Source: Ruoffia halotolerans (lineage in GTDB: Bacteria > Bacillota > Bacilli > Lactobacillales > Aerococcaceae). Taken from it: DNA of 42,123 nt. This document shows, in pieces, positions 21,839 to 30,800 of the stretch (its first letter is position 1; the number at the start of each line of letters is the position of its first letter). The stretch is from assembly GCF_014049385.1 (NCBI RefSeq), contig NZ_JACAOA010000020.1, positions 1-42,123 on the forward strand, given 5' to 3'. A program made the position numbers and the translations under genes. The notes under the pieces are model-generated. The model saw only the letters and a list, made by a program, of their open reading frames with translations, was not told the origin of the DNA and made no database searches.

Positions 21839-23341
21839 TTACGGTAATTTAATCTTTGCGACATTCAATGATCTTAATGTAGGTGTTTTCTTATATTGGT
21901 GTTCTTCCATTTTAATTAAGATATCGTTAAGCATCTGAACTGTATCTGACATATAAGAGCCTTTATTAAGCATGACACACTCAGAACGACTCCCTTCAGC
22001 GGCATCGGTCACCTCTGCTCTAGAAGGAATTCCTTCATCCAACATTGAAGCCATTACCTCTGTCCCCCATATTACAGGAGTATCACTCGCTTCACAAATC
22101 CATAAGATTTCTTGTTGCAATTCAGCGAGCCTTACATAACCACTTTCCACCGCTAAATCTCCGCGAGCAATCATGACAGATACTGGGTTTCGACTTCCAG
22201 CTTTTAGAATAACTTCGGGTAAGTTATTCATTGCTTGAACTGTTTCAATTTTTAACGTTAATGGGACGTCGTTCAATGGTCGGTCCGACTTTTCAATTTC
22301 CGCTTGGATTTCTTCAATATCATCCGTAGTTCGAATGAATGAACACCCAATCATATCCGCATGTTCAACGGCAAAGTGAATCGCTTCGCGGTCTTCATCA
22401 GTTAAGATGTCAATGTTAAACTCTGTTTCGGGGAAATTTAGGCCTTTCTCAGCCTTTATCCTTACAGATCCACCTCTAACTCTTTTAACTAGTAACAAAG
22501 CTTCTGACTCGCCAATTTCCTTCACTTCAAGCTCAATTGACCCATCATCAATTAAAATTGGATCATCTATTGATAATTGCTCAAATATTTGTGGAATACT
22601 ACAACCGACGGTCACTTTAATATCGTCATCAAGAGGTGGTAAATTGGTATAATCTTTAGTCATACGGACTAAATCTCCTGCTTTTACTTTAGGTTTCTTA
22701 AATTTGGTGAAGACCCAATCTGTTCTAATTTTAGGACCGGCAATATCGATTAAAATTTTTACTTTCTTATCTAATTCTTCGGCTACTTCATGAATATTAT
22801 CTATCATTGCTTTCCAAGTCTCTTCATTATCATGTGCTGCATTAATTCTAGCAACATTCATTCCACTTTCAATTAACTCTCTCAAAAGCGCCTTGTCTTC
22901 AGAAGCTTCAGTAGGCATTGTCACCATAATTCGTGTATTTCTTTCTTTGGGCGCGTCTCCAAAAAACAATTGTGTATTCTGAGCAAGTCTATCTCTTCCC
23001 GCTGTTGATTGTTTTGATTCAGGTTCTTCTATGTCCATATCTTTGCCAATAGTATTTCCTAAGCGTCGAATGACAGACTCTAAGGTAAACAACGTTTTAG
23101 ACTCTAATCTACCTAAACTTGAAAGACCCCACGAAGATAAATCCGCCTGTAAAGATCGGATATCTCGTCTTCTTAAAGCAAGATATGCAAACAAATTTCT
23201 AGCACTTTCACGAAAGTCATTACGTTCGATATATTTATCAATGGCTTTATATTCAGTTTTAGATTCAGCTTTTACTTGTTGGTATAATTCGGTTAAATCA
23301 TCATAAATTTGATTTTGTTCTTCGATACTTGAGTATTTCAT
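21839..23341 (-). CDS. Pyruvate kinase-like protein with N-terminal extension and no allosteric C domain
   Basis: 500 residues. The pyruvate kinase barrel starts near residue 136 (TRIMVTMPTEASED). The phosphate-binding segment is MNVARINAAHD (R165, N167), LIDIAGPKIRT follows, and a B-domain-like insert lies at about 210-300. Catalytic landmarks are K364 and E366 (LTLKIETVQA) and D395 (MIARGDLAVES). WGTEVMASMLDEGIPSRAEV matches the conserved ATQMLESM..PTRAEV region. The protein ends where the regulatory C domain should begin. The first 110 residues (YLALRRRDIRSLQADLSSWG, SSLGRLE) are not part of normal pyruvate kinase. It is probably a paralogue beside a housekeeping pyk; substrate uncertain. 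GGGGTGA precedes the ATG. Confidence 0.82.
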   Translation of the reverse strand: MKYSSIEEQNQIYDDLTELYQQVKAESKTEYKAIDKYIERNDFRESARNLFAYLALRRRDIRSLQADLSSWGLSSLGRLESKTLFTLESVIRRLGNTIGKDMDIEEPESKQSTAGRDRLAQNTQLFFGDAPKERNTRIMVTMPTEASEDKALLRELIESGMNVARINAAHDNEETWKAMIDNIHEVAEELDKKVKILIDIAGPKIRTDWVFTKFKKPKVKAGDLVRMTKDYTNLPPLDDDIKVTVGCSIPQIFEQLSIDDPILIDDGSIELEVKEIGESEALLLVKRVRGGSVRIKAEKGLNFPETEFNIDILTDEDREAIHFAVEHADMIGCSFIRTTDDIEEIQAEIEKSDRPLNDVPLTLKIETVQAMNNLPEVILKAGSRNPVSVMIARGDLAVESGYVRLAELQQEILWICEASDTPVIWGTEVMASMLDEGIPSRAEVTDAAEGSRSECVMLNKGSYMSDTVQMLNDILIKMEEHQYKKTPTLRSLNVAKIKLP

Positions 23342-23374
23342 TTGTTCACCCCATAAAATATTATTTTTAAAGTC

Positions 23375-23412
23375 ATTATAACAATATCCATCGAGATTTG
23401 AAAACGTTATCC
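23375..23412 (-). promoter_or_regulatory. Promoter with cre-like site for the pyruvate kinase-like gene
   Basis: On the minus strand TATAAT (complement at 23375-23380) has TTTCAA (23398-23403) 17 bp upstream. TGAAAACGTTATCC at 23399-23412 fits the CcpA consensus TGWAANCGNTNWCA except for the last base, and overlaps the -35 box. Catabolite control is inferred. Confidence 0.55.
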
Positions 23413-23465
23413 TTTATAATTAGGGCGTACATTTTTAAAGGTGTTACAATTCATAAAAATACGAA

Positions 23466-23492
23466 AAAGCACTGCAAAAATTGCAGTGCTTT
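23466..23492 (-). terminator. Terminator after the DUF2786 gene
   Basis: A perfect 12-bp stem, AAAGCACTGCAA (23466-23477) with TTGCAGTGCTTT (23481-23492), has loop AAA. A T-run follows on the minus strand. Confidence 0.88.
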
Positions 23493-23513
23493 AAACATCT
23501 AGTCTATTATTTA

Positions 23514-24212
23514 TTAATCTAAGTATTTATTCGTTAAAGAAACATTTTGTCCACGATCATAACCATCATGATAAGCGTGACTATTACGACTTAAATCGGG
23601 TTGTTTAAAAGCTAATGAACCGTTAATTTCTTGATTAAACTTATCAACGACATCTTGAGGAGTTTTAATAATTAAAGCAAATTTCTCATTATCATCTGCC
23701 ATTTCTTCTCTTTGCTTTGCAAATTTATGGTCTAAACCATCCATAAACCCTTGATAATAAGCTTTTCGAATTTGAGCTTGAGCGAGTGTAGAATCTTCAT
23801 TATTATCTTTAATATGAATTCCTGCATAATGCTTCATTGATTCAGCAGCCAAGTAAAACACTTCATAAGCCAACTCAACATCTTCAGGGTAACCCATTAG
23901 AACAAGCTTTCTTTGCACGCTCTTCTGATGTGGTAGACGGTTACTCTGCACATAAAACATCACTCTGAAGTTTTCAGAAATGATCTTAACTAACACTTTC
24001 TCCCACCAATATAATCGCTTATATACAGAAAGGGATTTGATGATAATCTCTTGCTTTCCACCTTCATTTAACTCATCTTGAGAAATTTTATATTTAAGCA
24101 TTAATTTTTGGGCCATTAATAAGGCTGTTTGACTCTCCTCGTCATTACCACCGTCTTCGGCTAGTGATAACAAATTACGTATTTTATCGAGAATTTTATC
24201 ATTGATTGACAC
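23514..24212 (-). CDS. DUF2786 domain protein
   Basis: Cytoplasmic protein of 232 residues. The N-terminal 45 residues are a DUF2786 unit (KILDKIRNLLSLAEDGGNDE, ESQTALLMAQKLMLKYKIS). A second domain of about 170 residues follows (YWWEKVLVKIISENFRVMFY, VLMGYPEDVELAYEVFYLAA, KAYYQGFMDGLDHKF), as seen with DUF2786 in many Firmicute and phage proteins. Function unknown; no enzymatic motif visible. It lies 75 bases downstream of rluD on the same strand and could be co-transcribed with lspA-rluD. It ends at a strong terminator. Confidence 0.8.
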   Translation of the reverse strand: MSINDKILDKIRNLLSLAEDGGNDEESQTALLMAQKLMLKYKISQDELNEGGKQEIIIKSLSVYKRLYWWEKVLVKIISENFRVMFYVQSNRLPHQKSVQRKLVLMGYPEDVELAYEVFYLAAESMKHYAGIHIKDNNEDSTLAQAQIRKAYYQGFMDGLDHKFAKQREEMADDNEKFALIIKTPQDVVDKFNQEINGSLAFKQPDLSRNSHAYHDGYDRGQNVSLTNKYLD

Positions 24213-24287
24213 ATTAATACCCCCTTGTTATGGCAATATAACTAATTTTATCATATATTGAGACAAAATATAAATACAATGCCTAAT

Positions 24288-25226
24288 TTAACGTAACGTT
24301 CTTAAAACTTCTTCAAATCGTTCTGGTAAATCTGTTTCGAAATTCATTGCTTCCCCAGATGTTGGATGTACAAAATGAAGCGACTGAGCATGTAAGAACT
24401 GGCCATCATCAAGTCTCGCTAATTGCCCTTTCATTTGGCCTACACCTTGACGATACAAGGGATCACCGACGATTGGGTGCCCAATAAACTCTAAATGGAC
24501 ACGAATTTGATGTGTACGTCCAGTTTTTAACTCAACTTTAACGAGCGTATTATGTGCAAAAGTTTCTAGTACTTCAAAATGAGTGAGCGCGTATCTACCT
24601 GCATGATTGGTCGTATATTTAATACGATTACTCGGATCACGATTAATCGGCGCTTCTATGATACCTGTAGGTGTTTCAATCACTTCATTGACTAATGCAA
24701 CATACGTACGGCCCATTGAGTGGTCTTCTAATTGCTCACTAAGTTTTTGATGTGCATGATTATTTTTAGCTACAACGATGAGCCCAGATGTGTCTTTATC
24801 AATTCTATGTACGATCCCTGGACGGACAGTATCTTCATTATTGGATAAATTATCATCTAAATAATACACTAAAGCATTCACTAAAGTTCCTCTTGGATGT
24901 CCTTTTGACGGATGAACAACCATATCAATCGGTTTATTAATAACCAAGACATCATCATCTTCATAAACTATATCTAATAGGATATCCTCAGGTAAGATAT
25001 TTATTTGCTCTTCTTCGGGAATTTCAACGTTAATTACTTCACTCCCATTTAATTTGTAATTTGCTTTTTGATGCACGCCATCAACAGTAATATGCTGATT
25101 TTTTAATAATTTTTGAATGGTAGAACGGCTGTAAGTTTCTTCAGACAATAAGTCTACTAATACTTTATCTAAACGACCTACTTCGCCTTCTAATTCAAAT
25201 TTTTTTGTTTCTTTAATTTTTGTCAT
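24288..25226 (-). CDS. rluD: RluD-family 23S rRNA pseudouridine synthase
   Basis: Enzyme of 312 residues. The S4 domain spans about 15-75 (RLDKVLVDLLSEETYSRSTI). The catalytic domain contains INKPIDMVVHPSKGHPRGTL and the RluA-family motif HRIDKDTSGL with catalytic D143. ELKTGRTHQIRVHLEFIGHP and the terminal LHAQSLHFVHP complete the pattern. It is the Bacillus YlyB-type gene that normally follows lspA. Its ATG overlaps the lspA stop by one base, confirming the operon. The exact uridines modified are inferred from family membership. Confidence 0.94.
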   Translation of the reverse strand: MTKIKETKKFELEGEVGRLDKVLVDLLSEETYSRSTIQKLLKNQHITVDGVHQKANYKLNGSEVINVEIPEEEQINILPEDILLDIVYEDDDVLVINKPIDMVVHPSKGHPRGTLVNALVYYLDDNLSNNEDTVRPGIVHRIDKDTSGLIVVAKNNHAHQKLSEQLEDHSMGRTYVALVNEVIETPTGIIEAPINRDPSNRIKYTTNHAGRYALTHFEVLETFAHNTLVKVELKTGRTHQIRVHLEFIGHPIVGDPLYRQGVGQMKGQLARLDDGQFLHAQSLHFVHPTSGEAMNFETDLPERFEEVLRTLR

Positions 25227-25684
25227 TATAAAACATCCTCTGTATTTTCAAAAAATAATATTACGATAATAAGTAATACGACTCCGATTGTCAGTGCAGC
25301 ATCCGCTACATTGAAAATCGGAAAATCTATAAACTTGAATCTAAACATATCGATTACGTAACCTAAACGAATTCGGTCGATAAAATTACCAATGGCTCCA
25401 CCAAGAATTAAACCGTAACTTAAACGAGTTATAAAATGATGGTCACGATTCTTGAAGATCAAATAAATAATATAAGTAGCAGCCAACACGGTAATAAATA
25501 AAAAGAAATTCACTCGACCCGAGAACAAGCCCCATCCAGCACCATCGTTACGTAAGTAAAAAAAATCGAAAACATTCGCAATTCCTCTAGCTGATTCCCC
25601 TACTTGTAAATTTGTTACTGTCAAAAACTTGACAATTTGGTCAAAAACAATTAATAATATTGCAACGAAAAAAGATAAAAACAT
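25226..25684 (-). CDS. lspA: Lipoprotein signal peptidase (signal peptidase II)
   Basis: Membrane aspartyl protease of 152 residues that cleaves prolipoprotein signal peptides after lipid attachment. Four membrane segments are visible. The catalytic aspartates are D112 (GYVIDMF) and D128 (FNVADAAL); RNDGAGWGLF and GAIGNFIDRIRLG are the other conserved blocks. AAGGAG precedes ATG 25684. The two lipoproteins encoded just upstream on the other strand have lipoboxes and are likely substrates, whereas the two transport receptors in this window do not. Confidence 0.95.
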   Translation of the reverse strand: MFLSFFVAILLIVFDQIVKFLTVTNLQVGESARGIANVFDFFYLRNDGAGWGLFSGRVNFFLFITVLAATYIIYLIFKNRDHHFITRLSYGLILGGAIGNFIDRIRLGYVIDMFRFKFIDFPIFNVADAALTIGVVLLIIVILFFENTEDVL

Positions 25685-25743
25685 AGATACTCCTTGCCTT
25701 TAAGTTCTAAATATTTAATAATATTTGAATTGCTAATAGTGTT

Positions 25744-25772
25744 ATTATATACTAATCTAAGTAAAAATTAAA
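25744..25772 (-). promoter_or_regulatory. Promoter of lspA-rluD
   Basis: On the minus strand TTTAAT (25767-25772) and TATAAT (25744-25749) are spaced by exactly 17 bp, about 60 bases before the lspA ATG. Confidence 0.5.
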
Positions 25773-25816
25773 TTTATTATTTTTTAAACAATTTAAATCA
25801 TTTTTAAGGAGAGTCT

Positions 25817-26458
25817 ATGAAACATTTGAATAAAATTGTAATACTCTTAATAACAGCACTATTTATTGCTGGTTGTGATAACTCGGTAGAAAGAGCTGAT
25901 AAAACAGTCAGTCTCGTTCAGGAGAACGTTACAAGTATTGTTAATGAGTTGACAGAAATACAACTTGCTGAAGGAAACTTACAAGCAGAATTTGAAAGTA
26001 CCATTGCTAACGCTGGAGATAATCTTACTTATTTTGCAAGTGATGATTCACCCATCCAACAAAATATTCAACGCCGTAAAGAGCACTTAACTAAATTAGA
26101 AGAAATTCGTGGTGAATTGGATAAAATGATTGAGGAATTTTCTAATCAAGTTAATAATAGTCCGCTTCCAACTGAACAAGTGACTAATCAAATTACTCAG
26201 TTACAAGAATTATCTCAAGAAGTCGTTACTTACATATCTGATTATCGTAAAAACATTGAAACCGAATCAATTGTTTACAAATCGATAGCAAATCCAGAAA
26301 CAGATTACTCATCTTTCTTTGCTGTATTTGATAGTGTGTCAAAGTTACATACAACCAATCAAATTAATTTAGAGCGTATCTTAGGTTACTTTGAACCTAT
26401 CAATGCGCAATTAATTAATTTTAAAGTATATTTAGCTAATTTACAAGAATCAAATTAG
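25817..26458 (+). CDS. YkyA-like putative cell-wall-binding lipoprotein
   Basis: Surface lipoprotein of 213 residues. The signal peptide ends in the lipobox FIAGC, with lipidated C20. The mature part is almost entirely helical and likely coiled-coil (about 25-60, 85-115, 125-150), rich in Glu, Gln and Asn. This matches the YkyA/PF10368-type layout. Biochemical role unknown; Bacillus YkyA is annotated as cell-wall binding. AAGGAGAG precedes the ATG. The next gene, another lipoprotein, begins 33 bases downstream, so the two probably form an operon. Confidence 0.75.
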   Translation: MKHLNKIVILLITALFIAGCDNSVERADKTVSLVQENVTSIVNELTEIQLAEGNLQAEFESTIANAGDNLTYFASDDSPIQQNIQRRKEHLTKLEEIRGELDKMIEEFSNQVNNSPLPTEQVTNQITQLQELSQEVVTYISDYRKNIETESIVYKSIANPETDYSSFFAVFDSVSKLHTTNQINLERILGYFEPINAQLINFKVYLANLQESN

Positions 26459-26491
26459 GAATTTGTAATAAAGACAAGAGGAGTTTTTAAT

Positions 26492-27850
26492 ATGTCCAAC
26501 TTAAAAAACAAAAAAGTCAACTCGTTTACTAAAGTATTTGCATTGCTTTTACTTTCGGTATTTGTTTTGGCCAGTTGTCAGCAGTCAAATACTGCTGAAC
26601 AAGAAGAGCCGCAGTACTATACATTGCCTGAAGTAACACCAAAGTATGACAGTGAAACACTTACTGATTTTAATAACCGAGTGGCTACAAATGATACGAA
26701 CCGCTATGAAGGTTTAGTAATACCGGATGAGCCATTATTATCTCAACCTGATCAATTACCATCTGCTCTTTTCTATGATAGTGGAATCTCTATTCCTTAT
26801 CCTGAAGACGGGGTTAAAGGTGTATATCTAACGGCTGAAAATGTTGCCGATGAAGAATACTTTAACTACATTATTGATTACATCAATGAAACAGAATTAA
26901 ATGCAGTAGTGATTGACTTCAAAGATGATTGGGGTAACGTCATTCCACCTATTGAAACTGACAATGAGTATGTTCAACAAAACGTAATAGGATCTGTAGA
27001 CTACGCTGAAGTCTTACGTGTCCTAGAAGAGAATGAAATTTATCCAATTGCTCGTATCACAACTTTTAAAGATAATCTATTAGCCGAGGCGCGTCCAGAC
27101 TTATCATTTAAAGATTCTGCCACAGGTGAAACTTGGTCAGATGGGAATGGTTCTAAGTTTATTAACCCATTCAGTCAAGAAGCTTGGGATTATGTTCTTA
27201 CAATTGCTGGAGAAGCTGCTAAAATGGGCTTCAAAGATATTCAATTTGACTATATTCGTTTCCCAGAAGGTTTCGAAACTTTCCATACTCAATTAGAATA
27301 TGAAGTGGGAGAATATTCGGTATTCGAATCTGATAATCCTGAAGAACAAGGTTATGAGCGTGTTGCTGCTATTAATGACTTTTTAACTTATGCTGATAAC
27401 CGACTTACACCATATGGTGTTGAAGTCAGTGCAGATATCTTCGGATATACAGCAATTGCTGGAGATGCTCCAGATGTTCGTGGTATTGGTCAAAACTTTG
27501 CTCAAATGGCTGAACGTGTAGATGTGGTATCTTCTATGATTTACCCTTCTCACTGGACTTCAGGTTTCTTTGGTTTTGATGTTCCAGATTATTATCCATA
27601 TGAATTTACTAATACTTACATTCAAGAAGAATTATATGTGTTAGGTCCCGTTCAAAATGATGTTGTTTCAAGACCTTGGTTACAAGACTTTACGATGTTT
27701 ATGGAATATGGACCAACTGAGGTTCAAGGACAAATTAATGCTTTAGCTGAAAATGGCATTCATGAGTATTTACTTTGGAATGCCACGGGTGAATACACAA
27801 CCGGCGTTGATTATGCTCCTGATGTAGCGACGGCACAAGTAACTGAATAA
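26492..27850 (+). CDS. Putative glycoside hydrolase lipoprotein (DUF4015/COG1306)
   Basis: Surface lipoprotein of 452 residues with the lipobox VLASC (C29). The mature domain is a TIM-barrel-like putative glycosidase: KGVYLTAENV, NAVVIDFKDDWGNV, YPIARITTFKD, FKDIQFDYIRFPEGF, VEVSADIFGYTA, SSMIYPSHW, and a C-terminal LLWNATGEYTTGV. Acidic residues in VIDFKDD and QFDYIRFPE are catalytic candidates. The family is widespread in Firmicutes and presumed to act on cell-surface glycans; the substrate is not established. It shares an operon with the YkyA-like gene and ends at a strong bidirectional terminator. Confidence 0.87.
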   Translation: MSNLKNKKVNSFTKVFALLLLSVFVLASCQQSNTAEQEEPQYYTLPEVTPKYDSETLTDFNNRVATNDTNRYEGLVIPDEPLLSQPDQLPSALFYDSGISIPYPEDGVKGVYLTAENVADEEYFNYIIDYINETELNAVVIDFKDDWGNVIPPIETDNEYVQQNVIGSVDYAEVLRVLEENEIYPIARITTFKDNLLAEARPDLSFKDSATGETWSDGNGSKFINPFSQEAWDYVLTIAGEAAKMGFKDIQFDYIRFPEGFETFHTQLEYEVGEYSVFESDNPEEQGYERVAAINDFLTYADNRLTPYGVEVSADIFGYTAIAGDAPDVRGIGQNFAQMAERVDVVSSMIYPSHWTSGFFGFDVPDYYPYEFTNTYIQEELYVLGPVQNDVVSRPWLQDFTMFMEYGPTEVQGQINALAENGIHEYLLWNATGEYTTGVDYAPDVATAQVTE

Positions 27851-27854
27851 AGAT

Positions 27855-27891
27855 AAAAGAGCTCAACTAGTTTTGCTAGTTGAGCTCTTTT
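27855..27891. terminator. Bidirectional terminator between the lipoprotein operon and addA
   Basis: A perfect 16-bp stem, AAAAGAGCTCAACTAG (27855-27870) with CTAGTTGAGCTCTTTT (27876-27891), encloses loop TTTTG. It serves both convergent operons. Confidence 0.93.
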
Positions 27892-27898
27892 TATGTTC

Positions 27899-30800
27899 TT
27901 AAAGTTGGTACATTGTATCAATTGGAATGGATACACCAAAATCTAATAGAACTATATATGCTTGCCTAATTGGTTTGTTGTAAGCAATCGTCAGTGCTTT
28001 TGAATACAAACTAATTTGAAATCGATATTTGTTTACAATTTGTTCAATTTGTTCTTCTTTTGTCATATTTGCGTATGGTTTATATCGATCTGTTTTATAA
28101 TCATAAATAACGATATCTTCGTCAAATTCAATGAAGTTATCGATAACCCCATGAATTAGCAACTGATCTTCTGATAATTCTTTCATATTCTCTGCTGCAA
28201 TATTATTCTCAAACAGTTTCAATGCTGGAGTTAAGTATGAAAAAGCATGTTCCTTTTTAACTCGACCTGCATGTTCAATCGTTAACTGACCTAATTCACT
28301 TTGGATAAAAGTGATGACACTGTCATAATTGATTAATTCGGCCAATTCTTTACTTATGTGTTTCGTTTCAACGAGAGATTGGCTAGTTTCAATTAAAATT
28401 TCATTCAATTGTGTTTGATTTTTCTCTGCCAAAATCGAAAAGTCTAACTGTTGTAATAAAAAGTGTGTTGCGCTCCCTATTTCAGCATAATTTGGTTTTG
28501 TCTCTAAGTTATCAATGAATTTAGGTGGTTCAAACGTATCTTCAGTATATCGAATTCCTTGAATCGTCGAAGAGTTCTCTTGATCGTCAATTTCTTGGCT
28601 TTCAAGCGAGTTACCACTACGGTCTGAGAAATAAGCAATTTTTTCGATCCGCGGTTCTTCGTATAATCGTTTTAATTCAGATACAGACTGATAACTTGAG
28701 GTATTCGTGGCTAGCTCATATGTGTAGTTATAATTGAATAATTGCTTCATATGATTATAGACGCTTTGATCACTTAAATCATTGACGTCAAGGCGTCCAA
28801 TTTGCTTAGCTAAATTGGGTTTTTTAGAGTAATTTAGTGGTATTTGATACTGAATTTGTAAATCTACAATGCTTTGTAAATCGATAAACTCAATATTTAG
28901 TTGTGATAGATTAAATTCAGCTAAACCAGAATCAGTTTGACCTTTCGCGATGGCTTGTCTAATCCAATCTAACCAACTTGATGCACTTTGGCGCTCCTGT
29001 AGAGGAACCATTAAGGTTTCATGATTACTTTTATCTTGCGTCGCTTCTTGTTTAGTATGCCACTCTTCTTCGTTTTTAATCGTTCCAACAATCATGAGCT
29101 TTTGCTCACATCTCGTTAAGGCTACGTATAGTTTACGCATTTCTTCTGCTTTTAACATATTTTCCTTTTCGATTTTAAATGCTTGTTTTGTAAAGGAGGC
29201 AAATTTAATTCGGTTTTCAAAATCATAATAATCTGAACTAATCCCAAAATGTTTTGAAGCGATATATGATTTTGATCTCGCGTCTTGTAAATTGAATTTC
29301 TTTGCAGTATCCATTAAGTAGACAATCGGAAACTCTAAACCTTTACTAGCATGTACTGTCATCAATCTCACAAAATTTTGTTCTCCGTCGAGTAAAACTG
29401 GCTCGGCTAAGTCATTTTGTTGTTGCATTACTTTCTCTATGTAGCGAATAAAGCCAAAAACACCTTTGTATTGGCTTTGCTCGAATTCCAATGCTTTCTC
29501 GTACAAGGCATGTAAATTAGCCTCACGTTGGACACCATTATTTAGACCTGCTACATAATCTAAAAAAGAAGTTTCTTGATAAATCGTCCATATTAAATCC
29601 ACTAAGGAAATACGCTTCGATAAGGCGTTCCAATGAGTCAATTGCTTGAAGAAGTTACTCAATTTCTGATGGATATCTTTATCACTCTCTTGGGTTTCTG
29701 GGTCATTTAAGTAAGCGAGGACTGCTTCATAGAATAAACCATTGGGTGAATGAATCCGAATCTTACTTAAGGCTTCATCATCTAATTGAACAAAATAGGA
29801 CCGCAGTATCGCAACTAATGGAATATCTTGTAAAGGATTATCGATGAGCTTCAATAACGCTAGCATTAATTGAACTTCTTGTCTTTGGAAATAATTTTCA
29901 ACTTTTTGAGCATAAATCGGTACATCATAACTTTCTAAGATTAGTTGTGCGATTAAAAAAGGCTTTCGAGTTGGCGTAAGAATAACAAAATCCGAGAATG
30001 TTACAGGTCTTCGTTTTTTTAACTTCTTATCATAGATTAAGTACCCTTCCGCTAATTTATTTCGAATATCTTGAGCGATAATATGGCTCTCAGCTTCTAA
30101 TGAAGTATCTGCTAAAGCAATGTCATCCCTGACTGCCTCATCGACTTCTTCACTCTCTTGATTTTCTTTCTCATATAAAAGTAGTTGGATATTAAACTCT
30201 TCATGAGGCGCTTCCGGTTCAAAAGATTTATTCCCAGTAGTTAAAGATTCTGCTTTTCCATAATTCATCTCACCAAATTCTGAATCCATTACCCGTTCAA
30301 ATACGAAGTTTGTAAATTGCAGTATCTCGTCTCTCGAACGGTAGTTTTTATCTAAGATAATGAGTTTATCTTCACTAGAGTTTGCATAGTTTAAATACCG
30401 ATTTAAAAATAAACTTGGTTCTGCCATTCTAAAACCATAGATCGATTGCTTTACGTCCCCAACCATAAATAAATTATCGTTTAATTCATCTCGAGTCTCA
30501 TGTGATAAAAAGTATAAAATTTCATTCTGAATGTCATTTATATCTTGATACTCATCAATCATTATTTCTTTAAATTTTTTATGATAAAAAAGCGCAGCTG
30601 AACTGACTTGTCTTTGTTCACTGTCTTTCTTCAAAGGAGCTAAAATTTCCAAGGCAAGATGTTCTAAATCATTATAATCAATTATATTTATCGATGTTTT
30701 ATGTTCAGCTAAACGGTCCATAAATAATTTAGTTAATTGAGATAAGGAAGAAATAATATGTCCTTGTTCTTTTTCCACTTTTTCAGTTAACTCGTATTCA

